From Locusta migratoria (taxonomy: Eukaryota > Arthropoda > Insecta > Orthoptera > Acrididae): 64,000 nucleotides of DNA. Within the stretch, counting starts at the first letter, position 1. Each line of letters starts with the position of its first letter. Position numbers and translations under genes: made by a program. The stretch covers positions 285,925,747 through 285,989,746 of the forward strand of contig CM048745.1 of the NCBI GenBank assembly GCA_026315105.1, read 5' to 3'. The notes beneath the pieces were generated by a model. It was not told the origin of the DNA. It was given only the letters and a program-made list of their open reading frames with translations, and did no database searches. Below are positions 34,430-44,920 of the stretch, piece by piece.

Positions 34430-35375
34430 GTACCGTTGTAAGTTTCAACCTTATAGAGTTGGCAGAGTTCGAATCCCAATGTGATTTTTTTTCTTTTTGT
34501 CGTGTTTGAATACTTGCACAATTTTAATGCTAATTTCAACGGAAAAGGCAGTTGTTTTTGTTTAATAGTAATTCCCTATTTTTTTTATAAAAGTTTGTTA
34601 ATAATGATAGTTTACATAAAAATGACAATTTAAATTTTTTACACTATTGGCTTCACTTTTGGTTGACTACGGTTGACTTTGATTGTTCAGTTTGTGAAGA
34701 GCAACGACGGCGTTTTTAAAAAGTCATCTCTATAGTTAATATTGGCTTTGCAAGCAGATAACCTACTCAACTATCTTTCAGGTGACGACAAGGTGTTCAG
34801 CTCGTCTACATACACATAAACAAAAACTGACGCAGCACGTTGAATAATTAGAGACTCGAAAATTTTTTATATAGCTGGATTAGAAAACGATTGAAAAAAA
34901 TATTGTTGCAGCGGGATTTGTACCACCGCCTTCATGGTTGCGTTACCAACACGCTACCACATCAGCTATACCTACAGATGCTGCAAGTGTCTTAATAACT
35001 GGTACTTACATGTACTTCCAAAACTTCTAAGTCGATTTTCTGGAGAATTTATAAGATTTGCAAATGTTCAAATGTTTGTAAAGCTTAAGGGAGTTAACTA
35101 CGGGGTCATCAGTCCCTAAACTTACAAAGTACTTATGAACCAGCTTATACTAAAGACGGTACAAACATCCATGCCCAAGTGAGGATTCGAACCCCCGACG
35201 GGAAACGGCCTGGTGCATCGTAGCATAGCGCCTCAATGCGCTCGGCCGCCCCGACGCGGCTTAAGATTTGTGTCGCATAGTTTTGGGTGATAGTTATTTA
35301 AGTTGTGAACTTCATGCACCATAAATACAAAAAAATTCTAAAATCGGATACCCGTGTGGCCTCCTAGTTAGTATG
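34430..35375. mobile_element. Foldback element with tRNA-like arms, copy 2
   Basis: The right part has, inverted, ATAGCTGATGTGGTAGCG (A-box-like) with a B-box relic. It continues past the SINE to AAAAAAATTCTAAAATCGGA at 35329, the outer end seen at 30080-30100 of copy 1. The left part (34440-34600) carries the B-box AGAGTTCGAATCCC and ACTTGCACAATTTTAATGC, as in copy 1. The internal CGACAAGGTGTTCAGCTCGT is also shared, inverted. Confidence 0.65.
35061..35261 (-). repeat. SINE family A, diverged, with 9-bp target duplication
   Basis: TAAGATTTG flanks it at 35052-35060 and 35262-35270. The head has lost part of the B-box stem, so this is an older copy. Confidence 0.88.
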
Positions 35376-35475
35376 ACTTTTACCTGCAAGCAGAGTCAAC
35401 TGTTTTCCCACCTGGAGCCTGTAATGTTGTGGAAACGTGCTAAAATGGATGCAGTGGGATGGTGGGAGCGCTTAC

Positions 35476-35619
35476 GGCAGGCGTGTAGACGTTGAGGAAG
35501 AGGCAGTCGGCGCTGCCGGTGTAGTCGCCGGGCTCCATGTAGGGGTCTCGCTGCAGGCAGCTGGCTGCGTCCCCCACCGCCTCCAGCACGCCCTTCCACG
35601 GCCGCTTCATCACCGCCTC
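35476..35619 (-). CDS. Esterase gene, second recognised exon: Cys-loop and LNVYTP motif
   Basis: 144 nt, 48 codons, phase 0 at both ends; acceptor GTGTGCAG, donor GTAAGC. It encodes RPWKGVLEA, then a conserved Cys (ASCLQRDP) and the family signature ADCLFLNVYTP. In carboxylesterases the two Cys form the first disulfide loop. The usual acidic residue of the SEDCL signature is Ala here (SADCL). The exon is strongly GC-rich compared with the AT-rich flanks, like the other three exons. It lies between a foldback element on the left and a Penelope-like pair on the right, neither of which overlaps it. Confidence 0.85.
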
Positions 35620-35742
35620 CTGCACACGCCAACAGCACGCCTGCTCATCCACATCCCCTCGTCAAACTGCCTGAAAGTTACATTTGTATTAGCATCTACA
35701 TAATTGTGAATTACATTAGTCACTGTGCAACATTATCTACAT

Positions 35743-36500
35743 TCATTAATTAAAACTTCCGGGCTAAGTTGCCGTGGTCCATCAATAAAACTTCTTACTG
35801 CCGACGTTTCGTTGCCTACTGCGAGCAACATCTTCAAGGGTGAGTCGACGACTGCCTTCTAGGCGCTGGAGGCCGTGCTTATATAGAGGGCATAGATGGC
35901 ACCACCACTTGTCACGTGCTGCCGACTACAAAGCTATCTTTGACCAACGTCATCTCTCTCGATTATAGATAATCGATTGTCATATCTTTGGTTCAAAGTC
36001 GACCACCAAATCTTATCTAATTTAAAACCTTCTTCTTTCCTGTTAAATCTATTGTGGTGTTTCTGTATTTCTATAGCTTCTCTGTACATGCGTGTGTAAT
36101 AATGCGACGTCCTGGCTAGCACACTCGTTTCATTAAATTGTATTTCATGGTCACCAGATGTAGAAACATGTTCTGCCACAGCTAACTTGTGTGTCTGACC
36201 CAGACGACAATTCCTTTTATGTTCCAATATGCTACAGCCACAGGGAATTTTATACACCCCAGGCGTTGCTAGGGGATGTCGTACGTCTTTCACCGATCGT
36301 AAGCATTCACCAATTTTCTTGGTAGGTCTAAAGACGGTCTGCACTTGAAACCTGGCCTAAACTTTCCCAATACGGTCCGTAATTTTGTGGATGAAAGTAA
36401 TAAAAACTTTTCCGGCCGACAGTTGTTGTTGTGGCTTGTTTTCGGACCATTTTCTTCTTGGAGCGAGAGCAAGTATTTAGACGTGGTGCCCATGAAATGT
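35743..36500 (-). mobile_element. Penelope-like element, 3' part with GIY-YIG remnant
   Basis: The minus strand 36344-35934 encodes TPGVYKIPCGCSILEHKRNC, then RLGQTHKLAVAEH and YYTRMYREAIEIQKH, the GIY-YIG endonuclease region that closes Penelope-like ORFs. The stretch that normally holds YIGxTxRxxxxR is deleted between CGC and EHKRNC, removing catalytic residues. The preceding linker is at 36490-36350. The 3' UTR has GAAGATGTTGC..GTAGGCAACGAAACG and ends near AATTAATGA. Confidence 0.85.
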
Positions 36501-36862
36501 AATTTAGTGAACCGAGTGTGCTAGCCAGGACCTCGTATTATTACACACGCTTGTACAGAGAAGGTATGGAAATACAGAAACACCACAATAATTTTAAACA
36601 GGAAAGAAGGTTTGAAATTAGGGAAGATTTGGCGGTCGACTTTGAACCAAAGATATGACAATCAATTACCTGTAATCGAGAGAGATGACGTTGGTCAAAG
36701 ATAGCTTCGTAGTCGACAGCCCTCTATATAAACAGGACCTCCAGCGCCTAGTAGGCAGTCGTGACTCACCCTTGAAGATGTTGCCCGCAGTAGGCAACGA
36801 AACGTCGGGAGTAATAAGTTTTATTGATGGACCACGGCAACTTAGCCCGGAAGTTTTAATTA
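36485..36862 (+). mobile_element. Penelope-like element, 3' end, inverted partner
   Basis: The same 3' UTR in plus orientation: CTTGAAGATGTTGCCCGCAG, GCAACGAAACGTCGGG, then GGACCACGGCAAC and GAAGTTTTAATTAATGA. About 36500-36690 retains the end of the ORF (HNNFKQERRFEIREDLA-like frame). The two copies lie back to back with tails outward. Confidence 0.85.
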
Positions 36863-37225
36863 ATGAAGACACCGGCCGTGAAAGCCTACATTCTATGATT
36901 ATCTACATTGTTTATTTTATAAGAACGCCAGTCACGAATATGATACTCCTTCAAAAATCACACTAAGCCGCGTAAGATCGCTTAAGGCCTTGATAACGAT
37001 TTAAACAATAATAATTAAAGAGAAGGCGGGCGCTGTCGTGTCACAGAGTAGCCATATACACAGGGTATATCAGAAAGAATAGCGCAAACTTAAAGTAAAC
37101 AGCAGCAGCAAAATGTGCCGGAGCTCCATCAGTCATGTACCACATACTCTGACGATGCTGAATGGAAATCTCCAAAATTAATCGTAGAAGATAGTAAAGT
37201 CTAAATTTCAAATTAATATATACTA
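36863..37225. other. No gene seen
   Basis: 37065-37200 has a GGTATATCAGAAAGAATAGC start resembling a transposon terminus, but no partner end was found. Confidence 0.35.
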
Positions 37226-37590
37226 ACTAGCACGATGAAACTTCCTGGGAGATAAAAATTATATTCCGGTACCGGGACCCGAAACTAGGACCTTTGCCTT
37301 TTGCGGGCAAGCGCTGTACGGACTGAGCTATCCCGACGTGACTCACAATGCCGCCTCACAACTTTACTTCCGCCAGTACTTCGCCTCATACTTTCCAAAC
37401 TTCACAGAAGCTCTCCTGCGAACCTTGCAAGACTATCACTCCTGGAAGAAAGGATATTGTGGAGACTGGCTTAGCCACAGCCTGAGGTTCGGATCCCGGT
37501 TCCGGCACACAATTTTAATCTGCCAGGAAGTTTCATATCAGCGCACACTGCGCTGCAGATTGAAAGTTTCATTCTGGGAACTAGGACGAT
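37226..37590. mobile_element. Inverted-repeat element built from SINE family C heads
   Basis: The left arm starts ATGAAACTTCCTGGGAGATA and contains GCGCTGTACGGACTGAGCTA (A box, inverted). The right arm contains GGATCCCGGTTCCGGCACAC and ends CTGCCAGGAAGTTTCATATC. Arms of about 50 bp pair, with about 210 bp between them. The tail GCGCACACTGC..GAAAGTTTCATTCTGG matches SINE C. Confidence 0.72.
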
Positions 37591-37744
37591 GTTTACAATG
37601 ACGTCAGTCGCGCCTTGCAATCATACAAGAGTAATTATCTCCCAAATTGCTCGTTTGAGGACCCATGTTTACTGGAACCTTCTTCCTTGTATTATCGTGC
37701 ACTTTCAATCTTGTAATTTTGCGCCGTCCTTTTCCATACGCCCT

Positions 37745-38400
37745 GTATATACAGGAGGGTTGGAACTTAAATAGTGGCCACAATCTCTGCACAACCGATA
37801 CAAAAGTGTTACATGTTTGCATCTGTCACTGTCCTTCAAAGTAGTCACCGGCATTATGTATAACCTGTTTCCAGCGATGTGGAATGCGTAGTATACCGTT
37901 AGCAGAGCCTGTTCTGTTGAGGGCGCGAATGGAGCAGTATACTGCCTGTCGAATCTCTGGAACAGTTCTGAAGCGAATGCCACGAAGTGGTTCCTTCGTC
38001 TTCAGAATCAAATCAAAGTCACAAGGACCTAAGTTGGAGGAATATGGTGCATGGTACAGTACTTCCCAGTCCCATCAACCTAAGAGGGCAGCCACAGCTT
38101 GTGCTGTTCGCGTCCGCGGATTGTCGTGCAAAATGATGAATGGGTTGCGCACAAACTGTTAACCGCTTCTTTCGTAAACCTAGTCGCAGGTGATGCTCCA
38201 AAAATGAATAGTAATACTGGGCATTGACGGTGTGCAACAGTTTACCAACTTTCGTTGAAGGCATTTAGTCAACGTGCCACCGTTATGTACGGCAATGCCG
38301 ATTCCCCACACGCCTCTTGAAGACCTTGATGACTCTGTCGCGCTGTACGACCTCTGGCGTAAGTTAGTGCACATTATTAACTTGCTAAGCATAAAAAATT
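37745..38400 (-). pseudogene. Mariner-like transposase remnant
   Basis: The minus strand gives FIILHDNPRTRTA (second Asp), APYSSNLGPCDFDLI (third-motif region, Asp replaced by Asn), KEPLRGIRFRTVPEIRQA, SANGILRIPHRWKQVIHNAG and DYFEGQ. Upstream blocks to 38400 carry the core. Stops and frame changes are present throughout. Confidence 0.8.
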
Positions 38401-38786
38401 TCCTTCATTTGCGTCATAAGTAAAAATCCTGTGGATTTAAATCAGGACTGCGTGCTGGCCATCGACGCGGACCCGAACGCCCGATCTATCGTCCTGTAAA
38501 TCGTCTATCCAAAAATCTGCGCACTCTGCGACCAATGTGGGAGGGGGGGGGGGGAGAACAAGCGTGGAGGAACCACGTGTTATCAGTTTTGCCTAACGGA
38601 ATCTCTTCTAACAACATTGGTAGTATTGCCTTTTTTTTTTTTTTTTTTTTCTTTTTTCTAGAAACGTTCGGTAGCAGTTAGCAGTCAAACGTAGAGGTAA
38701 AACTTAAGGCCCAATAGAGTAATCATCGGGCATACCCGTCCACACATTTACGGAAAATCGTCACTGAAAACGTGTTGCCACTATCA
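38401..38786. other. No gene seen; homopolymer runs
   Basis: Contains a G run near 38540-38554 and a 29-nt T run at about 38631-38650 with flanking T-rich sequence. Confidence 0.5.
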
Positions 38787-39310
38787 AGGAGACCACATGG
38801 GTACCAGAGTTTAGATTTTTAAAAATATTTATGGTACGTGAAGTTAAGAACTCAAATAACAGCCAGCCAAAGATATTTGACACAACTCTCAAAAATCCTC
38901 GAGAAAATAGACTTTGAAGTTTTGCAAGTACACGTAAATACCAGTAACTTAAGCAGTTGCTCCTTCACGTCGGTACAACTCAGTTGGTAGCGTTCTGGCG
39001 TGAGCAACACAGGGCCTGCTGTGCCAGAAATTTGTTTCCTTTTCAAATTCAGTCATATAAAACATTTTGGGTTCTCTAATTCCACGTGTGGTGTTAGTTT
39101 TTGTTTGTATGTGGCGAACTGAACATCTAAAAATAAAAATAAAAATAAATAAATAAAAAAGTGACTTATGTTTTTTTATTACAAAAAAAATAGAAAATTA
39201 TGAATATACAAAATAACGTGCATTTTTAGTAAAGATTACGTTCAGATTTTAAAATTGTGTAAGTATTCCAACACAGCAAAAGAAATAAAAAAAATGTCTG
39301 TTCCGGCAGG
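38787..39310. mobile_element. Foldback element with tRNA-like arms, copy 3 (right arm truncated)
   Basis: The left arm repeats GGAGACCACATGGGTACC, ATTTATGGTACGTGAAG, GACTTTGAAGTTTTGCAAG and the tRNA-like GGTACAACTCAGTTGGTAGC. The right arm stops at GGCAGGATTCAAACCA (39307-39322), where T-rich low-complexity sequence begins. Confidence 0.65.
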
Positions 39311-39409
39311 ATTCAAACCATTTTTTTTTTATTTTTTTATTTTATTTGTTTTTTTTTCTTTTTTATTATTTTTTTCTTCTTTATGGGAAAAATACAGATG
39401 CGAAATTTA

Positions 39410-42400
39410 CTTGATTTTAGTTTATTTATTTATTGCCTTTCAGCGTTCAGTCTGGAGCATAGTACCTCTAATAAAATTCCTCCATGATCCCCTATTCAAT
39501 GCTAACATTGATGCCTCGTCTGATGTTATGCCTTTTACTTCAAAGTCATTCTGTACCGAATCTAAGTACTTTCTTCTTGGTCTACCTCGACTCCTCTTAT
39601 CCTCCACTGACGAGCTCATGAGTCTCTTAGGTAACCTTGCTTCTCCCATGCGTGTAACATGACCCCACCATCTCAGTCTGTTCGTTCTAACTGCTTCATC
39701 TATGGTGTCCATTCCCAGCTTTTCTTTGATTTCCTCATTATGGACACCCTCCTGCCATTATTCCCATCTATTGGTACCTGCAATCATTCTTGCAACTTTC
39801 ATATCTGTAACCTCTATCTTATGAATAAGGTAATCTGTGTCTACCCAACTTTCACTCCCATACAACAAAGTTGGTCGAAAGATAGAGCGGTGCACTGCTA
39901 ACTTAGTCTTGGTACTTACTTCCTTTTTGCAGAAGAGAGTAGATCTTAGCTGAGCACTCACTGCATTAGCTTTGCTGCACCTCGATTACAGTTCTTTCGC
40001 TATGTTGCCATCCTGTGAGAAAAATACATCCCAGGTACTTGAAACTGTCTACCTGTTCTAACTTTGTTCCTCCTATTTGGCACTCAATCTGTTTGAATCT
40101 CTTTCCCACTGACATTACTTTCGTTTTGGAGATGCTGATCTTCATATCATAATCCTTGCACCTCTGATCGAGCTCTGAAATATTAGTTTGCAACCTTTCA
40201 ATCGAATCGGCCATTACAACTAAGTCATCCGAATATGCGAGACTGCTTATTTTGTTTTCACCTACTTTAATACCGCCCTGCCAGTCTACTGTTTTCAACA
40301 AATGATCCATGAATAGTATGAACAACAGTTGTGACAGGTTACAGCCTTGTCTTACCCCTGAAACTACCCTGAACCATGAGCTTAATTGGCCATCTACTCT
40401 AACTGCTGCCTGACAGTCTACGTAAAGCCCTTTAACTGCCTGCAGAAGTTTGCCTCCTATACCATAATCTTGAAGAATTGACAGTAGCTTCCACCTAGGA
40501 ACAAGGTCATAAGCCTTTTCCATATCTATGAAACATAGATACAATTCCCTGTTCCACTCATAGCACTTTTCCATTACCTGCTGTAAGCTAAAGATCTGGT
40601 CCTGACAGCCTGTAAGAGGCCTAAACCCCTCACTGATTTTCATCTAACTTGTCCTCAATTAATACTCGCACTCTCCTTTCAACAATACCTGAGAACATTT
40701 TGCCTACAACGCTAATTAAAGAGATACCTCGATAGTTGTTGCAATCTTTTCTGTTTCCATGTTTGAAAATTGGCGTGATTACCACTTTCGTCCAGTCTGA
40801 CGGCACCTGTCCCGATTCCCACGCCTTTTCAGTTATCGTGTATAACCATTTGAGACCTGATATTCCACTGTATTTGACGAGTTCCGGCTTATTTTCATCC
40901 ACCCCAGCCGCTTTATTGCACTGTAATCTACTGACCATTTTCTCCACTTCCTCAAGTGAGATCCTGGTTCCATCGTCGTTCCTATCCCATTCTACCTGAA
41001 AATCTGATACATCATTGAACGTTTCACCTACATTGAGCAATTCTTCAAAATATTCCTCAATCTGCCCAAAGCATCCACAGGATTGACTAGCAGCTTCCCT
41101 GACCTGTCCAAAACACTTGTTAATTCCTTGTTCCCTACCTTTCGAAGATTGCTAATTATGGTCCAAAATGGTTTTCCCGCGGCTTGGCCCAGAGATTCTA
41201 GCTTGTTTCCAAAGTCTTCCCATGATTTCTGCTTGGATTCTGCAATTATCCGTTTGGCTTTGTTTCTTTCTTCAACATAACTTTCTGTCTGCCTGATTTC
41301 TAGTTTGGAGCCATTTTTGATATGCCTTCTTTTTGTTTTTACAGGCTGCCTTGACTGTGTCGTTCCACCAGGCTGTTTGCTTCTTCCTACCTTTACACAC
41401 TACTGTTCCACGACATTCTCTACCTGCTTCCAGTCGTGTGTCCCTGTACCTTGACCATTCCTCTTCCAGTGACTGTAAATCATTACATTCAACTAACTGG
41501 TACCTTTCCGAGATCATTGTTATGTATTTGTGCCTAATTTCCTTGTCTTGAAGCTTCTCCACTCTTATCCTCCTACACATGGACCTGACTTTCTGCTCTT
41601 TTGGGCCTCACAAAACCAATTTCACTGCAGATTAAATAATGATCAGTATCATCAAAGAACCCCCTGAAAATACGTGTGTCCTTGACTGTCTTCCTGAATT
41701 CCTGGGCTGTTATTATATAGTCAATGATAGATCTGGTTCCCCTTCCTTCCCACGTATAGCGGTGAATGTCCTTATGCTTAAAGAAGAAGTTTGTGATAAC
41801 TAAGCCCATACTGGAACAGAAATCCAAGAGCTGTTTTCCGTTCCTGTTGGCCTCCGTATCCTCTCCAAACTTACCCATAACCTTTTCATAACCTTCTGTT
41901 CGATTTCCTATCCTCGCGTTGAAATCACCCAAGAGTAAAACACTATCCTTATCCTTTACTCTAACAACTACATCACTAAGTGCATTGTAAAATCTGTCCA
42001 TCTTATCTTGATCTGTCCCTTCACAGGGTGAATACACTGCCACAATCCTAATTTACTTACTGGAGATGGCCAAATCGATCAACATCAGTCGTTCATTTAC
42101 ATACATTATTGCATTTATGCTGGGTTCGATTGCTTTCCTGATGTAAAATCCTACACCCCACTGTGCTCTTCCTACTTTAACTCCTGACAGGTACACCTTG
42201 TATTCTCCGACTTCGTCCTCTTTCTCTCACATTACTCTAACATCACTAACAGCTAAAACATCTAACCCCATCTTACTTGAAGCCTCCGCCAGCTCTACCT
42301 TCTTCCCATTGTAATCCCCATTGATTTTAATAGCTCCCCATCTCATTCCAGATCGTTTGCCAAGTCGTATCTGAGGAGTCCCTGGTCTGTCAATTAGAGG

Positions 42401-42545
42401 TGGGACTCCATCACCTCCAAAGGTTCGAAGCATTTTGCTCTGATTGTTGCCAGCATGATATTGAAGTACCTGGGAAGCAGGTTGCGAGCCTTACTTGACC
42501 AGGGCCCCACTGGGGTTTACCCCTAACGGTTGAGGGACTAACCGA
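39410..42545 (-). mobile_element. RTE-like non-LTR retrotransposon with endonuclease and RT, decayed
   Basis: Read from right to left: 42433-42227 and 42043-41573 give the APE endonuclease (LLLGDFNARIGNR, TWEGRGTRSIIDYI, DDTDHYLICSE). 41580-41272 gives the linker (QTAWWNDTVKAACKNKKKA). 41040-40630 and 40643-39966 give the RT (NKAAGVDENKPELVKY, DCNNYRGISLISVVGKM, LYLCFIDMEKAYDLVPR, GVRQGCNLSQLLF). The catalytic box is LAYSDDLVV, so the YADD Ala is Ser. 39961-39440 gives the C terminus (TLLYGSESWV, RWWGHVTRM, SRGRPRRKYLDSV). Frameshifts break it into six blocks. The region up to about 42745 may be its 5' UTR. Confidence 0.9.
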
Positions 42546-43135
42546 TGGATTTGGTAGTCTTTGCCGTCTGAGCACAAAGGTGGCCACGACTCAGAATATG
42601 TCCGAGATGCCCAACCTTTTTCCAAAGCAACTGGTATCCCAACTGTCAGGACCACTTACTTGGCCACTCATACGTTGCCTGTGGTTCATGAACTAGGACA
42701 TGACTACAGGAACCAACACCGTGAACCACATTTGTATATATAGCAATGAAAAAAATAAAAGTATCTCCTTCTCTTGTGATGATTTCCACTGGAATTGAAT
42801 TATCTTCTACATGAAGAGGAGCATTAACAGCGACTGATAGTTAACATAAATAATACCGCCCTCCAGGGGGAACAAACATAAATAGTGACTGCACACCGAC
42901 CATATGCGGATAGATGTTAGTTGAATTTCATTTGTCTGCTTCAAATCTGGACTTCTGCCTTTTTGGGAATCATATTCAAAGACGACGACACCAACTGATC
43001 TTAGAATTTTTCTACAGAGATACTGTGTATTCCGCGCAAAATTCGTCGATCTCAAATGTTATTGGTACTGGGATACTACAAACTATAGTACGTCCCGTGT
43101 TTCGTAATTATTGCCGCCCAAACTGAGATAATTCT
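42546..43135. other. No gene seen; probable LINE 5' UTR at its left
   Basis: 42546-42745 continues directly from the LINE start without a clear border. 42760-43130 is unassigned. Confidence 0.4.
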
Positions 43136-43136
43136 T

Positions 43137-43560
43137 AAACATAATGAGAGGCATTGAGTTAAAATTTGTGCTGTGTCCGGGATTCGAACCTGAAAACGCG
43201 TCCTTACTATGTAGGCGCTTTAGGCCGTTTGCAGTTTTTTCTTCTTTAGGTAGATCTATTCTTTGAGGTCGTTGGTTCAGTTTGTTTTTGTGTGTTCGTT
43301 GAATATTTGGCTAAGGTTTGTTATTACATAGGGCGTTTATCCCTCTGCCGGGCGCGCTGAGCTACGGCGCCCGGGAAGACCTCTCCGCTAACACAGCGTT
43401 GCAGCCAAAGCGACTACACGGACTGTCTTAAAGCACGTCTCCCTCCACAACACATACTTTAATTCTGCCTCATGTTCCCTGTGAAATTCGTATCAAATTG
43501 CCAGGGCTCTCCTATATTGAAATATCACCCTAGCAAAGAACGTGAATGGGAACAATAGTG
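43137..43560 (-). repeat. Repeat with tRNA-like head, family E, copy 1
   Basis: The minus strand contains GGTTCGAATCCCGGACACAG (B box), preceded by AAAGCGCCTACATAGTAAGG, and ends AATTTTAACTCAATGCCTCT. 43225-43560 matches 50235-50560: AGGTAGATCTAT, GTTCGTTGA.ATTTGGCT, CCCTCTG.C..GCGCGCTG. The 30-bp end recurs inverted at 44490-44520. Confidence 0.7.
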
Positions 43561-43629
43561 CCTTGTTCCTGAGCCAGAGGTGATATGAATATCAACAATA
43601 ATTCAGTTCCTTGAGAGGGGAAAATCTAA

Positions 43630-44460
43630 GTAGCTCTCTTAGGTTGTTTGCCGACCACGCCGTTATTTACCGTCTACTAAAATCATATGAAGATCAAAAC
43701 CAACTGTAGAACGATATAAGATATCACTATGGTTAAAAATTGCCAATTGACTCTCAATAATGAGAAGTGTGAAGTCGTCCACATGAGTACGAAAAGAAAT
43801 TCGTTAAACTTTATTTACAAGATAAATCAATCAGAAGTGAAGGCCGTAAACTCCACTAAATACCTAAGAATTACTATTACTTCAGACTTAAATTGGAAAG
43901 AATACTTAGATAATGTCGTGGGAAAGGCGAACCACAGACTGCGTGTTATTGGCAGAACCCTTAAAACATGCAACAGAACTACAAAAGAAACTGCATACAC
44001 TACGCTTGTCCGTCCATTTTTGGAGTATTGCAGCCCAGTGTGGGATCCTTATCAGGTGGGTTTGACGGAAGACATCGAAAGAGTCCAAAGAAGGGCAGCT
44101 CGTTTCGTATTGTCACGATACAGGAGATACAACGTTACGGAAATGATACAAGATCTAGGATGGGAATCATTACAACAACGGCGCTTATCGCTGCTGCGTG
44201 GGCTACTTGCGAAACTCCGATCGCCAACATTCTCCTACGAATTCGAAAATATATTGTTGACACCCACTTCCATAGGTAAGAAATGATCATCAGGATAAAA
44301 TGCGAGAAATCAGAGCACGAACGGAGACATTCAGGTGTTCTTTCTTCCTGCGCGCTGTTCGAGATTGGGATGACAGATAAATAGTATAACGGTGGTTCGA
44401 TGAACCCTCTGCCAGGCACTCAAATGTTTTCTGCAGAGTATCCCGTGTAGATGTAGAAGA
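43630..44460 (+). mobile_element. Jockey/CR1-type LINE 3' fragment
   Basis: Begins inside the RT at RLFADHAVIYR, where the second Asp of FADD is His. 43729-44286 then gives CQLTLNNEKCEVVHMS, NSTKYLRITITSDLNWKE, ETAYTTLVRPFLEYCSPVW and RRAARFVLSRY. The 3' end is GTAGATGTAGAAG. It is 5'-truncated and distinct from the subfamily at 10100, 16795 and 58430. Confidence 0.88.
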
Positions 44461-44489
44461 TTGTCTCGATATACTACAGGTATTAAACA

Positions 44490-44520
44490 TAATTTTAATT
44501 CAATGCCTCTCATTATGTTT
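44490..44520 (+). repeat. Inverted partner of the family E end at 43137-43167
   Basis: AATTCAATGCCTCTCATTAT mirrors the left end, so 43137-44520 is bracketed by about 30-bp inverted repeats. Confidence 0.75.
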
Positions 44521-44650
44521 AATACCTTTGGTATGACGAGACAATGTTGTCTGAAGGAAATGTATTATTGTTGCCATAAATCTTATTGCATCTGCTCGTA
44601 TAAGGTGACGTATACGTGTTACGGTGGTTACATAATGTGCTGCAACGCAC

Positions 44651-44836
44651 CTCGAACAGCAGCGGGGTTTCGGCGTAGGGCACGCCGAGGAAGGCGTGGT
44701 ACGTCCTGCCCTCGAACCTGCGGCGCGTACCTCTCAGCAGACCCAGAGACAGCTGCACCGTCACCGTCGCGGTGTCGGCCGCTGCGCAGGCGGCCAGCAG
44801 CGACAAGGCTGCCGCCGTCCACACCAGCGCCGCCAC
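44651..44836 (-). CDS. Esterase gene, N-terminal exon: signal peptide and first beta-strands
   Basis: 186 nt, 62 codons, phase 0 at both ends: acceptor CAG just above 44836 and donor GTGCGT just below 44651. The translation begins with a hydrophobic stretch (ALVWTAAALSLLAACA) followed by AAAD, a plausible signal peptidase site, then VTVQLSLGLLRGTRR, and GRTYHAFLGVPYAE, the standard start of secreted type-B carboxylesterases (usual GVPYAEPP). No Met lies in frame within the exon, so the initiator is in an unseen upstream exon. After GVPYAET the family normally has PxGxLRF; here only PLLFE remains before the next exon, a deletion of about three or four residues. A 47-nt poly-T tract lies 34 nt upstream of the acceptor. 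Confidence 0.82.
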
Positions 44837-44868
44837 CTGCAGCCGTAAACACAAAGCTCCACCATTTA

Positions 44869-44870
<2 letters not shown>

Positions 44871-44917
<47 letters not shown>
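44871..44917. repeat. 47-nt poly-T tract upstream of an esterase exon
   Basis: Uninterrupted T on the plus strand, that is, an A run on the coding strand 34 nt before the acceptor of the exon at 44651-44836. Probably the poly-A relic of a retroinsertion. Confidence 0.95.

Positions 44918-44920
<3 letters not shown>

Larger units (their letters stand above)
7684..44836 (-). other. Carboxylesterase-family gene, four internal exons (partial gene model)
   Basis: Four GC-rich exons on the minus strand, in the order 44651-44836, 35476-35619, 18481-18631 and 7684-7869, join in frame into one 180-odd-residue stretch of a COesterase (alpha/beta hydrolase) protein. Each border has AG before and GT after the exon, and phases agree (0, 0, 1). 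The order signal peptide, GVPYAE, SADCLFLNVY, HGGGY, FGG..DRVTLMGHDAG is that of type-B carboxylesterases. The start codon exon is not seen upstream, and the Glu/His half of the fold must lie left of position 1. The nucleophile Ser is Asp, so a non-hydrolytic adhesion or scaffolding role (glutactin, neurotactin and neuroligin relatives) is inferred. Introns are packed with transposons. Splice joining is inferred from sequence only; no transcript was available. Confidence 0.85.

Noticed and set aside
38534..39420. Homopolymer and T-rich runs as regulatory signals
   Set aside because: They sit at the ends of decayed repeats and look like retroinsertion tails or slippage tracts.
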